DNA of 64,000 bases. It comes from Candidatus Villigracilis affinis. GTDB lineage: Bacteria; Chloroflexota; Anaerolineae; Anaerolineales; Villigracilaceae. The translations under genes were made by a program, and so were the position numbers. A model generated the notes under the pieces. The model was given only the letters and a program-made list of their open reading frames with translations. It searched no databases and was not told the DNA's origin. Location of the stretch: the NCBI GenBank assembly GCA_016718275.1, contig JADKEA010000001.1:310001-374000 (forward strand), in the 5' to 3' direction. This document shows, piece after piece, positions 50,676-58,223 of the stretch (the stretch's first letter is position 1; every line of letters begins with the position of its first letter).

Positions 50676-51428
50676 ATGAATAAGCGCACTCTCATCTCAA
50701 GTTTCGTTTTGTTGCTTTCCATGCTTGCATGCAATCTCCCGACTGGGAACCCTCCCCCCACGCAGACCCCCATCGTTCAAGTCATTACCGCCACACCGAT
50801 GGACACTCCCATTCCAACCTTCACATTGATTCCCACCGAAACATCGCTGCCCACTTTTACTCCTACGCCAACCATTCCCATTGCATGGCCTTTGGATAAA
50901 GGTGTCAACTGCCGTTATGGCCCCAGCACCGATTGGGTTGCCACCAGTTCATTGCTCGTCGGTCAAAACGCAACAATACAGGGCAAGAACGGAGACGCAA
51001 CCTGGTGGTATGTTACTGTTCCCGAAGACCCCGGTAATCCCTGCTGGATCTCGGCCAGTGTGACGGTGACCGCGGGCAATCTCGCGAATCTCCCAGTGAT
51101 CAAGTCACCAAACGCTTCTGTGACCGGGGTCGACGTAAAAGTTGACCCGAAGGATATCAACCTGCCGGGTTGTCTTGGTCCACTGCAGCCGATCAAGATC
51201 AACGGCAGCATCACCGTCAACGGCCCAACCAAAGTGGATTGGTATTTCGAAACCCAACAAGGCGGCTCCATGGGAACCTACACTTTGGAATTCGATAAAG
51301 CCGACACGAAAAAAGTTGACGCCAATTTCACTCCCAGCCCCGCCGCAGGAGATTTCTGGGTAAAACTGATCACGGTTACACCCAACGGGAAAGTTGCCGA
51401 AACAAAATACAAGATCAGTTGTCCGTAA
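50676..51428 (+). CDS. Lipoprotein with SH3-like domain
   Basis: The 250-residue product has a lipoprotein signal (lipobox SMLAC) and a long Thr/Pro linker (TFTLIPTETSLPTFTPTPTI). A bacterial SH3-like domain follows at about residues 70-135 (VNCRYGPSTDWVATSSLLVG ... NPCWISASVTV). The C-terminal domain (about 140-250) is an Ig-like sandwich (TKVDWYFETQQGGSMGTYTL). It should sit on the outside of the membrane and may bind peptidoglycan or polysaccharide. AAGGAG lies about 12 nt before the ATG. The structure recalls the lipoproteins at 57574 and 58224. Confidence 0.8.
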   Translation: MNKRTLISSFVLLLSMLACNLPTGNPPPTQTPIVQVITATPMDTPIPTFTLIPTETSLPTFTPTPTIPIAWPLDKGVNCRYGPSTDWVATSSLLVGQNATIQGKNGDATWWYVTVPEDPGNPCWISASVTVTAGNLANLPVIKSPNASVTGVDVKVDPKDINLPGCLGPLQPIKINGSITVNGPTKVDWYFETQQGGSMGTYTLEFDKADTKKVDANFTPSPAAGDFWVKLITVTPNGKVAETKYKISCP

Positions 51429-51448
51429 ACCTCCCTTTGTATCTTCGC

Positions 51449-51497
51449 TAAAACGAACTCATCCCAGAATTGATCTTCTGCGGGTGAGTTCGTTTTA
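51449..51497 (+). terminator. Intrinsic terminator
   Basis: TAAAACGAACTCA pairs with TGAGTTCGTTTTA. The 23-nt loop is unusually long and itself contains a small CCCAGAA/TTCTGCGGG stem. Confidence 0.8.
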
Positions 51498-51509
51498 AGA
51501 ACTAATTTA

Positions 51510-51570
51510 GTTGCTGATAAAAAGAAAATCAGCGATTGACAGCGTCCTGATTATTTTTTTAATCAGCAAC
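51510..51570 (+). promoter_or_regulatory. Promoter enclosed by an inverted repeat
   Basis: TTGACA (51536-51541) and TTTAAT (51558-51563) are spaced by 16 nt. The outer arms GTTGCTGAT and ATCAGCAAC are exact reverse complements and bracket the promoter. An inner AATCAG/CTGATT pair is also present. This could be an operator for the gene at 51600, or a promoter within a repeat. Confidence 0.5.
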
Positions 51571-51599
51571 TTTTCCCATGCGGAATCTGTATTGATTCC

Positions 51600-52532
51600 A
51601 TGAAGACATTCAAAAACATCCTGCTTGTTCTGGCCACAGGTTACATCTTCGTCTTTTTTTCAGAGCATCTTTTTTGGGCGCGCATCCGCCCCGAAGACAC
51701 ACTCAAAGGTTGGGTCAGCGCATGGATCGCCTACTCGCTCATGGCCTACATCTTTCTCGTCCTCGTTGCGCAATTCAAGATCAAATCCATCTGGCCGCTG
51801 TTTCTTGCGGGTGCGGCATTCGGCTGGCTGGCTGAAGGTCTCATCGTGCAAACGACCTACGAAATGCTGCCCCTCTCGATCTCATTTACTGGACTCGCCT
51901 GGCACGCACCCATCACGGTCTGGATCGGATGGTACGCGATTCAACGCTCATTATCAACCAACGCCTCTTTCTCGACCTTGAAACTGGCCGCCATCATCGG
52001 GGCATGTTCGGCCCTTTGGGCGATCAACTGGTGGCTTGAGCCCGATGGAGGAGTCGCGTCTATTGCAGAGTACGCGAAATTCTCATTCGTCACAACCACC
52101 CTGGTCATCATTGCATATTGGCTGGCAAACTGGAGCGCATCCGCGCCGTTTCAACCCAAACGCTGGGTGACAATCCTGATCTCGTCGCTGTTTGTCCTCT
52201 ATTTTATTTTTGTCACTGTACCCGCCGCCCCCATCGCCGTCATCATCCTACCCATTCTGCTTGGATTGGTCTATTTCGGCTTGAGAAATTTTCTCAAAAA
52301 AGAAAGCGATGGATCGCTGCTAGATCAATTCGCAGCCCCGATCCCCGCCTGGAAATTTCTCAGCCTGTTTGCACTGCCTGTTGTAAATGTCATCTTGTAT
52401 GCGCTTGCCCTATCGCTCAACCTGCAATGGCAGACAAACTGGATTCTGTATCTCATCACCACCCCGCTGGGATTTATCCTGTTCTTCATGAGTCTGTACA
52501 AGTCCACCCGCCCGCACTTGACAGAAGCCTGA
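51600..52532 (+). CDS. Eight-pass membrane protein, unknown function
   Basis: The 310-residue protein has about eight to nine transmembrane helices. The region AAFGWLAEGLIVQTTYEMLP followed by ISFTGLAWHAPITVWIGWYA is the most conserved-looking part. No catalytic motif, substrate site or known family was recognised. No ribosome site precedes the ATG; TGTATT lies 6 nt upstream, a weak version of the leaderless pattern. The promoter of the pheST T-box leader lies within its last codons. Confidence 0.65.
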   Translation: MKTFKNILLVLATGYIFVFFSEHLFWARIRPEDTLKGWVSAWIAYSLMAYIFLVLVAQFKIKSIWPLFLAGAAFGWLAEGLIVQTTYEMLPLSISFTGLAWHAPITVWIGWYAIQRSLSTNASFSTLKLAAIIGACSALWAINWWLEPDGGVASIAEYAKFSFVTTTLVIIAYWLANWSASAPFQPKRWVTILISSLFVLYFIFVTVPAAPIAVIILPILLGLVYFGLRNFLKKESDGSLLDQFAAPIPAWKFLSLFALPVVNVILYALALSLNLQWQTNWILYLITTPLGFILFFMSLYKSTRPHLTEA

Positions 52533-52545
52533 TTCCGCAGATAAT
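52518..52545 (+). promoter_or_regulatory. Promoter of the pheST leader
   Basis: TTGACA (52518-52523) and GATAAT (52540-52545) are spaced by 16 nt. The pair lies across the end of the preceding gene and about 25 nt before the T-box leader. Confidence 0.7.
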
Positions 52546-52569
52546 TACGGGCAACCAATCAAAAAGGCT

Positions 52570-52831
52570 GTGACAGAGGAAAGTAAACTGACGGAAGTTG
52601 CCAGAGACGTGCAAAGCAAGCGGTGAAATTGCACCCGACGAAAATCAGTTGAAGTTCCCTCTTGAGCCGTTCAGGTGAATGAATTCTAGTAGTCTGAACC
52701 GTATTCTCCACGTTAGCGGAGAGGCTGATGTTAGTCAGCGCAAAGCGCATCGTCCTAAACAGGATGGTGAATTTGGGTGGTACCACGGGAAACTTCTCCT
52801 CCCGTCCCATTGTGGACGGGAGGTTTTTGTT
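52570..52831 (+). promoter_or_regulatory. T-box leader (Phe) of pheST
   Basis: The T-box core TGGGTGGTACCACGGG is at 52773-52788. It is followed by the terminator stem CCTCCCGTCC/GGACGGGAGG and a T run (52796-52826). Upstream are a Stem I with AGTA, AGAGAC and GGTG elements, and TTC in TGAAGTTCC as a likely Phe specifier. The leader should allow readthrough when tRNA-Phe is uncharged. Confidence 0.9.
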
Positions 52832-52837
52832 TGTAAA

Positions 52838-52908
52838 GAGCAGGGAGTAGACGAATAGAGAGTAGATGAGTAGTTACTAGTCTCCATTCTCTAATCTCTA
52901 CTATCTAG
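52838..52908 (+). repeat. Heptad array between the T-box terminator and pheS
   Basis: The first part repeats GAGCAGG, GAGTAGA, GAATAGA, GAGTAGA, GAGTAGT with one extra base at two joints. The second part is TCTCCAT, TCTCTAA, TCTCTAC, TATCTAG, the same family on the other strand. The array can fold into a hairpin just before the pheS ribosome site. Confidence 0.8.
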
Positions 52909-52922
52909 TTTTGGAGGCATAT

Positions 52923-53981
52923 ATGCAAGACAAACTAAACGAGATCGAAAAAGCCGCGCTGGCGGCATTGGCGGCTGTCAATGATCCCGCCGCAGTTGAA
53001 GCATGGCGCGTGACCCACTTGGGTCGCAGTTCGGAATTGATGGGAGTCTTTTCCAGCTTGGGCAAACTCTCAAAGGAAGAGCGACCCGTTGTCGGCGCGG
53101 CGGCGAACCGTGTGAAGGTGGCGCTGGAAGCCGCTTTGGAGGAAAAAGCCGCAGCGGTGAAAAATGCCACGTTGGCGAAATCCCTCGCCGAAGAAAAATT
53201 GGATGTGACCCTGCCCGGGCGCGCGAAGAATATCGGGCGGCTGCATCCATCCACACAGCAGTTGCGGCGTGTGCTGGCGATTTTGGCGGAGATGGGTTTT
53301 CAGGTGTTCACTTCGCGCGAAGTGGAAACCGATGACATGAATTTTCAGATGCTGAACTTCCCGCTGCATCACCCTGCGCGCGATATGCAGGATACGTTTT
53401 TTGTAGAAGCGGAAAACCGCGGCGATAATCCGATTTTGATGCGCACACATACATCGCCGGGACAAATCCACGCGATGCGTAAATTCGCTGCGACCAATCC
53501 GAGCGATCCGCCTCCGATCCGCATTGCGCTGCCGGGTATGTGCTTCCGCTATGAGCAGATCACGGCGCGTTCTGAAGTGCAGTTCAATCAGGTGGAAGGA
53601 CTCGCGGTTGGCAAGAACATCACCTTCGCGGATCTGAAAGGCACGATCGCAGACTTTGTGCGCCGCATGTTCGGTGAAGGCGCGCGGCTGCGCTTCCGTG
53701 CTTCGTACTTCCCGTTCACGGAACCCTCCGCCGAAATAGATGTGGAATGTTTCGTGTGCGGTGGCAAGGGCTGCCAGGTCTGCAAGAATTCGGGCTGGCT
53801 TGAAATCCTCGGCTGCGGTATGGTTCACCCGAATGTGTTGATGAACGGCGGCTACGACCCGAAGGTCTACTCCGGCTTCGCCTGGGGTATGGGACCTGAA
53901 CGTCAGTTGATGCTGAGAAACAAAGTCGGCGACATCCGTTACTTCTGGGGTAACGATGTGAGATTTTTGGAACAATTCTAG
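52923..53981 (+). CDS. pheS: Phenylalanyl-tRNA synthetase alpha subunit
   Basis: The 352-residue protein is the catalytic subunit of class II PheRS. It has an N-terminal coiled coil (residues 1-85), motif 2 in PPIRIALPGMCFRYEQITAR, the FNQVEGLAVG block, and motif 3 in GFAWGMGPERQLMLRNKVGD. A zinc-knuckle-like CFVCGGKGCQVCKNSGW is also present, as in other bacterial PheS. The enzyme works as an (alpha-beta)2 tetramer with PheT. GGAGG lies 8 nt before the ATG at 52923; an in-frame TTG at 52911 is less likely. The gene is flanked on both sides by heptad arrays. Confidence 0.96.
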   Translation: MQDKLNEIEKAALAALAAVNDPAAVEAWRVTHLGRSSELMGVFSSLGKLSKEERPVVGAAANRVKVALEAALEEKAAAVKNATLAKSLAEEKLDVTLPGRAKNIGRLHPSTQQLRRVLAILAEMGFQVFTSREVETDDMNFQMLNFPLHHPARDMQDTFFVEAENRGDNPILMRTHTSPGQIHAMRKFAATNPSDPPPIRIALPGMCFRYEQITARSEVQFNQVEGLAVGKNITFADLKGTIADFVRRMFGEGARLRFRASYFPFTEPSAEIDVECFVCGGKGCQVCKNSGWLEILGCGMVHPNVLMNGGYDPKVYSGFAWGMGPERQLMLRNKVGDIRYFWGNDVRFLEQF

Positions 53982-53983
53982 GT

Positions 53984-54018
53984 GATAAGAGATTAGAGAA
54001 AAGAGAGTAGAGAATAGT
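53984..54018 (+). repeat. Heptad array: five units of GANTAGA type
   Basis: Five 7-mers in perfect register: GATAAGA, GATTAGA, GAAAAGA, GAGTAGA, GAATAGT. The array fills almost the whole gap between the pheS stop and the start of the four-helix-bundle gene. Confidence 0.85.
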
Positions 54019-54019
54019 T

Positions 54020-54466
54020 ATGAGCGTGGACGGATTGAAGCGGTTGAAAGTCTGGGAAAGAGCAAAGGATTTTGCTGTAAAAATTTACAAGCAAGTCTTG
54101 CCTTTACTTCCTCAAGAAGAAAAGTGGAGCCTGAACCAGCAAATACGCCGCTCATCAACAAGCATCTCAGCCAATATTGCGGAAGGGCATGGACGGTTCT
54201 ATTACCAGGATAACGTCCGCTTTTGTTACAACGCCCGCGGCTCTCTGGAAGAAACTCTCAGTCACTTGATCGTCTGTTTTGAAGCAGGATTGATCGCCGA
54301 AACGGTATACAAAGAATTGGAAAGTGAAGGCGAAGAGATCGAAAAAATGTTGAATGGCTATATTGCTTTTCTCAAGAAGAGCAAACAAGGCGAAAACGAA
54401 CCCGGTGCAAATCACAAAGTTCGTGAAGAAGCCGAACCCTACAACATCGAAACTTCTGAAACCTAG
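54020..54466 (+). CDS. Four-helix-bundle protein (S23 / 23S rRNA intervening-sequence family)
   Basis: The 148-residue protein matches the S23 family. It starts with the usual LKRLKVWERAKDFAVKIYK, then NQQIRRSSTSISANIAEGHG, the most conserved segment, and ends with a charged tail. Family genes are often found within 23S rRNA intervening sequences or scattered singly between other genes; their role is unknown. Here the gene interrupts the pheS-pheT order and has heptad arrays on both sides, which suggests insertion as a unit. No ribosome site is clear upstream of the ATG, though translation could couple to pheS. Confidence 0.9.
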   Translation: MSVDGLKRLKVWERAKDFAVKIYKQVLPLLPQEEKWSLNQQIRRSSTSISANIAEGHGRFYYQDNVRFCYNARGSLEETLSHLIVCFEAGLIAETVYKELESEGEEIEKMLNGYIAFLKKSKQGENEPGANHKVREEAEPYNIETSET

Positions 54467-54470
54467 CCCT

Positions 54471-54507
54471 TCACTACTCTCTGATCATCTACTCTCTATT
54501 CATCTCC
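54471..54507 (+). repeat. Heptad-like array before pheT
   Basis: The units CTACTCT, CTGATCA, TCTACTCT, CTATTCA lie directly after the four-helix-bundle stop. The reverse complement contains GAATAGAGAGTAGATGA, which also occurs in the array upstream of pheS. The arrays at 52838 and 54471 thus form an inverted pair around pheS and the four-helix-bundle gene. Confidence 0.75.
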
Positions 54508-54522
54508 ACAAGGAGTTACATT

Positions 54523-55182
54523 ATGAAAATACCTTTATCTTGGTTAAAAGATTTCATCGATTTGAGCGGACTGTCTGTTGAGGACATTGCCCGTAAGTTG
54601 ACCCTCGCTGGCATGGAAGTGGACGAGATTCTCTACGTCGGCTTGCCCAAGCCTGAATACAAGGAAGACGAGAAGCACGAGTTCAAGACCAACGGCATCG
54701 GCTGGGATCGCGAGAAACTGGTCGTGGCGGAAATTCGTGAAGTGAAAGCGCATCCGAATGCTGATAAGTTGACTCTGCTCGACCTGTATGATGGTCAGCA
54801 GGATCAGGTGGTTCTCACAGGCGCGCCAAACATCTTCCATTTGAAGGGCGCAGGCAAATTGGAGAAGCCCATCAAGGTGGCGTACGCAAAAGAAGGCACG
54901 ACGCTCTATGACGGTCACGCCGATGGTCAGGTGTTGATGACGCTCAAGCGCGCCAAGATCCGCGGCGTGGACTCGTACTCGATGGTCTGCTCCGAAAAAG
55001 AATTGGGCATCACCGAAGAAAGCGACGGCATTATCATCCTCGACGATGATGCGCCCGTGGGCATGCCGCTCGCTGATTACCTGGGCGATGCCGTGCTGGA
55101 TATTTCCATCCTGCCGAACATGGCACGCAATGCCAATGTGATTGGGATTGCGCGTGAATTGGCGGCGATGCTCGAGAGTTGA
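54523..55182 (+). CDS. pheT: Phenylalanyl-tRNA synthetase beta subunit, N-terminal fragment
   Basis: The frame gives 219 residues: the start MKIPLSWLKDFIDLSGLSVE, the tRNA-binding (EMAP-like) domain at about 45-160 (VVAEIREVKAHPNADKLTLL), and the beginning of the B1 domain (ILPNMARNANVIGIARELAA). It ends at a TGA at 55180, inside a heptad array, where intact proteins would continue. AGGAG lies about 9 nt before the ATG. A full PheT needs the following frame (55190-57139), so this is half of a broken or specially decoded gene. The B3/B4 editing region is in the other fragment. Confidence 0.93.
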   Translation: MKIPLSWLKDFIDLSGLSVEDIARKLTLAGMEVDEILYVGLPKPEYKEDEKHEFKTNGIGWDREKLVVAEIREVKAHPNADKLTLLDLYDGQQDQVVLTGAPNIFHLKGAGKLEKPIKVAYAKEGTTLYDGHADGQVLMTLKRAKIRGVDSYSMVCSEKELGITEESDGIIILDDDAPVGMPLADYLGDAVLDISILPNMARNANVIGIARELAAMLES

Positions 55183-55197
55183 AAGTTGAAAGTTCAA
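55177..55197 (+). repeat. Heptad array: three units of AGTTGAA inside pheT
   Basis: AGTTGAA, AGTTGAA, AGTTCAA in perfect register. The first unit contains the TGA that ends the N-terminal frame and the second contains a TGA in the C-terminal frame. Dropping 19 nt here would rejoin MLE to KPVTKLNVSGE. Confidence 0.85.
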
Positions 55198-57139
55198 GCC
55201 CGTCACTAAACTAAACGTTTCTGGCGAGTCGGTCACGAAGTCTGTTGAAATTGAAATCAGCGACCCCGAACTCAATCCGCGTTTCGTGGCGGGATTGATC
55301 CGCAATGTGGAGATCAAGCCCAGCCCGTATCAAATTCAGCGCAGACTCAAACTCGCGGGCGTGCGCCCGATCAACAACGTGGTCGATGCGACCAACTACG
55401 CCATGCTCGAACTCGGCGAACCGCTGCACGCCTTTGATTACGATGTGTTGAAAGCACGCGCTGGCGACAAGAAGATCAAGATCAGCACCCGCGCCGCAAA
55501 AGATGGCGAGAAACTCACCACGCTGGATGGAAATACGCGCACGCTTACTTCAATGAACGTACTCGTCTGTGATGAGCAAGGTCCGCTCTCGCTTGCGGGT
55601 GTGATGGGCGGATCGGAAAGCGAAGTGTATGACGCCTCCAAAGAATTGTTGGACGCAGTCAGCAACGAAGCCAAGCCCGATGAAAAAATGCAACAGGGCA
55701 AGATCAGCATTCGCGGCACAAGCACCGTCAACGTTCTGCTTGAAGGCGCGGCGTGGAACTTCATCAACATCCGCCGCACAGCGAAACAGCATAACCTTCC
55801 CTCCGAAGCCTCGTTCCGTTTTTCGCGCGGCGTGCATCCTGCACTCGCAGAAGGCGGCGTCAGCCTCGGCTTGAAATACATGGCCGAATGGGCTGGCGGC
55901 ACCATCGCCCCCGGCCTCGTGGATACCTATCCCCTCCCGCCGAAAGATGCAGTCGTTGATGTGACCTCGAACGATGTCAAACGCTGGCTCGGCATCGACC
56001 TCACACACGCGCAAATTGCCGAACTGCTTTCGCGCCTCGAATTCAAATGCGAAGTGTCGAATGACAAAGTCCGCGTCACCTCGCCCAATCACCGCATGGA
56101 TATCGGCGAAGGTGTCGTCGGCATTGCCGATGTGCTCGAAGAAGTGGCGCGCAGTTACGGCTACGATAACATCCCCACCACCACCATGTCAGATGCGCTT
56201 CCGCCGCAGGTTGGCAATCCCATTCACGAGTGGGAGGAACATCTCCGCGATCTGCTCGTCGCGCTTGGTTTGCAGGAAGTCGTTTCCTATCGCATGACCT
56301 CGCCCGAAAAAGAAGCGCGCATCGCAAAACATGCCGATTACGTCCGCATGGCGAATCCGATCACGCCCGATAAAAGCGTGCTGCGCCGCAGCCTGATCGC
56401 ATCGGTGCTCGACTCGCTCGAAAAGAATATCCGCTACAGCGAAGCCTTCTCCTTCTTCGAGGTCGGCTCGGTCTTCGAACCGATCAAGAACGAACTGCCG
56501 AACGAACCGCGCAAACTCGCCATTGCGATGACAGGTCTGCGCGAAGCGACTGCGTGGGATGTGAAGGACTCTCCCAAACTTGACTTCTTCGATTTGAAGG
56601 GACGCATCGAACTCATGTTGAGCGGGCTGCGCCTCACGAACATTTCCTACACTGCAACAGACGCCTACTCTCACCTACACCCGGGCAAAGCCGCCGAAAT
56701 CAAAGTAAACGGACAGGTCGTTGGCGCATTCGGTGAACTGCATCCGCTGGTGAAGGAACAATATGAGTTGGGCGACTCCGCAGTCCTCGTTGCTGAATTC
56801 GATTTGGAAACTCTCCGCGCTGTGGCCCCGACCTACGGAATCAAGACCATCCCTGAGACTCCGTCCATTTATGAAGACATCGCCCTCATCGTGGATGAAT
56901 CAGTGCTGGCTGAATCTGTCGAAGCATTGATCAGGCAAACGGGAGGAAGAAGCGTGACCAACGTCCGCCTCTTCGATCTGTATCGCGATGAAAAGATCGG
57001 CGCGGGCAAAAAGTCACTGGCGTATAGTCTCACCTATCAGGCTGGCGACAAAACGATGACCGACGCCGAGGCTGCCGCCATCCGCAACAAGATCGTCAAG
57101 CGGCTGGAAAAGGAAGTCGGCGCGAAGCTGAGAAGTTAG
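55190..57139 (+). CDS. pheT: Phenylalanyl-tRNA synthetase beta subunit, C-terminal fragment
   Basis: The +1 frame opens after the array and reads KPVTKLNVSGESVTKSVEIE, then the B3/B4 region (GVRPINNVVDATNYAMLELG, PLHAFDYDVL), the B5 domain, and the catalytic-like and anticodon-binding (FDX-ACB) domains to YSLTYQAGDKTMTDAEAAAI. The first possible start is a GTG at 55286, without a ribosome site, which would omit about 30 residues. Together with the N-terminal fragment the product would be about 870 residues, normal for PheT. Either the locus is read through a frameshift, or the assembly is wrong, or the two parts work as separate polypeptides. Confidence 0.9.
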   Translation, partial: KFKPVTKLNVSGESVTKSVEIEISDPELNPRFVAGLIRNVEIKPSPYQIQRRLKLAGVRPINNVVDATNYAMLELGEPLHAFDYDVLKARAGDKKIKISTRAAKDGEKLTTLDGNTRTLTSMNVLVCDEQGPLSLAGVMGGSESEVYDASKELLDAVSNEAKPDEKMQQGKISIRGTSTVNVLLEGAAWNFINIRRTAKQHNLPSEASFRFSRGVHPALAEGGVSLGLKYMAEWAGGTIAPGLVDTYPLPPKDAVVDVTSNDVKRWLGIDLTHAQIAELLSRLEFKCEVSNDKVRVTSPNHRMDIGEGVVGIADVLEEVARSYGYDNIPTTTMSDALPPQVGNPIHEWEEHLRDLLVALGLQEVVSYRMTSPEKEARIAKHADYVRMANPITPDKSVLRRSLIASVLDSLEKNIRYSEAFSFFEVGSVFEPIKNELPNEPRKLAIAMTGLREATAWDVKDSPKLDFFDLKGRIELMLSGLRLTNISYTATDAYSHLHPGKAAEIKVNGQVVGAFGELHPLVKEQYELGDSAVLVAEFDLETLRAVAPTYGIKTIPETPSIYEDIALIVDESVLAESVEALIRQTGGRSVTNVRLFDLYRDEKIGAGKKSLAYSLTYQAGDKTMTDAEAAAIRNKIVKRLEKEVGAKLRS

Positions 57140-57226
57140 TACCAATGGGATGCAAAATTTACTTGCATCCCATTTTTATTGAATGTATACTGCTAATGAA
57201 ATCAATCAACTCATGAGGAGAAAATT

Positions 57227-57520
57227 ATGAACAACAAGAATACTGGCATGATCGCCACCATCGCCACCGCTTTGATCTGCGGATGCTGCGCTTTATTCAC
57301 CTGCATCCTGGGTATTGGTGGTCTTACAGGAAACGGGACAATGTCATTAGGAAACAGCACCCAACCCATGCCGCCCGCCGTGGGTGCGGTTTTTCTGTGC
57401 CTTTCCTTCATTATGATCATTATCCCTGTGGCAGTCGGCTTCTTCACCCTTCGCAAGAAACCCGAAACCATTGCCGAAGAAACCCCTGCCAGCAACGAAC
57501 CCCTTCCCCCTGCTTCTTAA
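57227..57520 (+). CDS. Small two-pass membrane protein
   Basis: The 97-residue protein has two hydrophobic helices (about residues 8-32 and 48-73) with a cysteine-rich ICGCCALFTCILG segment and a Pro-rich tail (ETPASNEPLPPAS). No family was recognised. AGGAG lies about 9 nt before the ATG, and an intrinsic terminator follows. Confidence 0.65.
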   Translation: MNNKNTGMIATIATALICGCCALFTCILGIGGLTGNGTMSLGNSTQPMPPAVGAVFLCLSFIMIIIPVAVGFFTLRKKPETIAEETPASNEPLPPAS

Positions 57521-57534
57521 ATCTGAAAAACATA

Positions 57535-57572
57535 AAAAAATCCTCCGAGTTTTCACTCGGAGGATTTTTAGT
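57535..57572. terminator. Bidirectional intrinsic terminator
   Basis: AAAAAATCCTCCGAG pairs with CTCGGAGGATTTTT around TTTTCA. It sits between the convergent stops at 57520 and 57574. Confidence 0.93.
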
Positions 57573-57573
57573 T

Positions 57574-58203
57574 TTAGGGCACAATGATCTTCAATTTCAT
57601 GGAGCAGAATTCGGTCTTCCCGACCTTGATCCTCCATGTGGTGGTGTAGGTGCCTGGGTCCATCGGGGCCCACATCTCGACAAATATATCCGCCTTCTCA
57701 CCGGTTGGAATGGAGGTGGGCATGTCGTACACCGCTAGTTTGTGGAACTTGGTGCCGCTCACGAAGCGATAGTCCGCCGTGTTCACGCCCCAAGTCTCGG
57801 TGCCGATATTCTTGACTTGCCAGCGTGCCTGAAATGCCAGCCCGGGCACAAAACTGGTGTCGTCTGCCGGGCTTTGTGACAGAATCTGACAGTCATAGGG
57901 CTCGTCGGATTTTTCCGGTGTCGGCGTAAGCGATGGTACAGTAGGCGTTGCGAGCACGAAGATGAAAGTGTTCGTCGGAGAAGGGGTCTCCGAGGGCGCC
58001 CTTGTAAAGGTCGGCATCACGGTCGCGGTCGGCAACAGTACAAAGGTCTGTGTTGCCGCCGCGCCCGCAGTTTCGGCGATGATCGTATTGACCTGCAAAA
58101 GGTCAAAGGTTGGAGGAGCATATGGGGTGGCCAGTGGCGCACATGCAAGCAGCAACACAGTGATAAAAAGTATTGCCAGTGTCCGCTGATTCCGCTTGAG
58201 CAT
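57574..58203 (-). CDS. Lipoprotein with NBR1-type Ig-like domain (copy 1)
   Basis: The 209-residue product begins with a lipoprotein signal (LLLACAPLATP). A Thr/Pro linker (PTATVMPTFTRAPSETPSPT) leads to a C-terminal Ig-like domain of the NBR1 (next to BRCA1) kind: PGLAFQARWQVKNIGTETWG, then PTGEKADIFVEMWAPMDPGT and TTWRIKVGKTEFCS. Such domains in bacteria sit on surface proteins of unknown ligand. GGAGG lies 7 nt before the ATG at 58203. The upstream paralogue ends 20 nt before this start, so the pair forms an operon. Confidence 0.8.
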   Translation of the reverse strand: MLKRNQRTLAILFITVLLLACAPLATPYAPPTFDLLQVNTIIAETAGAAATQTFVLLPTATVMPTFTRAPSETPSPTNTFIFVLATPTVPSLTPTPEKSDEPYDCQILSQSPADDTSFVPGLAFQARWQVKNIGTETWGVNTADYRFVSGTKFHKLAVYDMPTSIPTGEKADIFVEMWAPMDPGTYTTTWRIKVGKTEFCSMKLKIIVP

Positions 58204-58223
58204 GAAATCCTCCGATTGGATTT

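Noticed and set aside
53070..53975. Open frame of about 301 codons opposite pheS
   Set aside because: It lies fully within pheS on the other strand and shows no family motif or ribosome site.
55180..55182. TGA in pheT as selenocysteine or reassigned codon
   Set aside because: The same frame hits another stop 27 nt later, and TGA is used as a normal stop by many genes here. Readthrough alone would not restore PheT.
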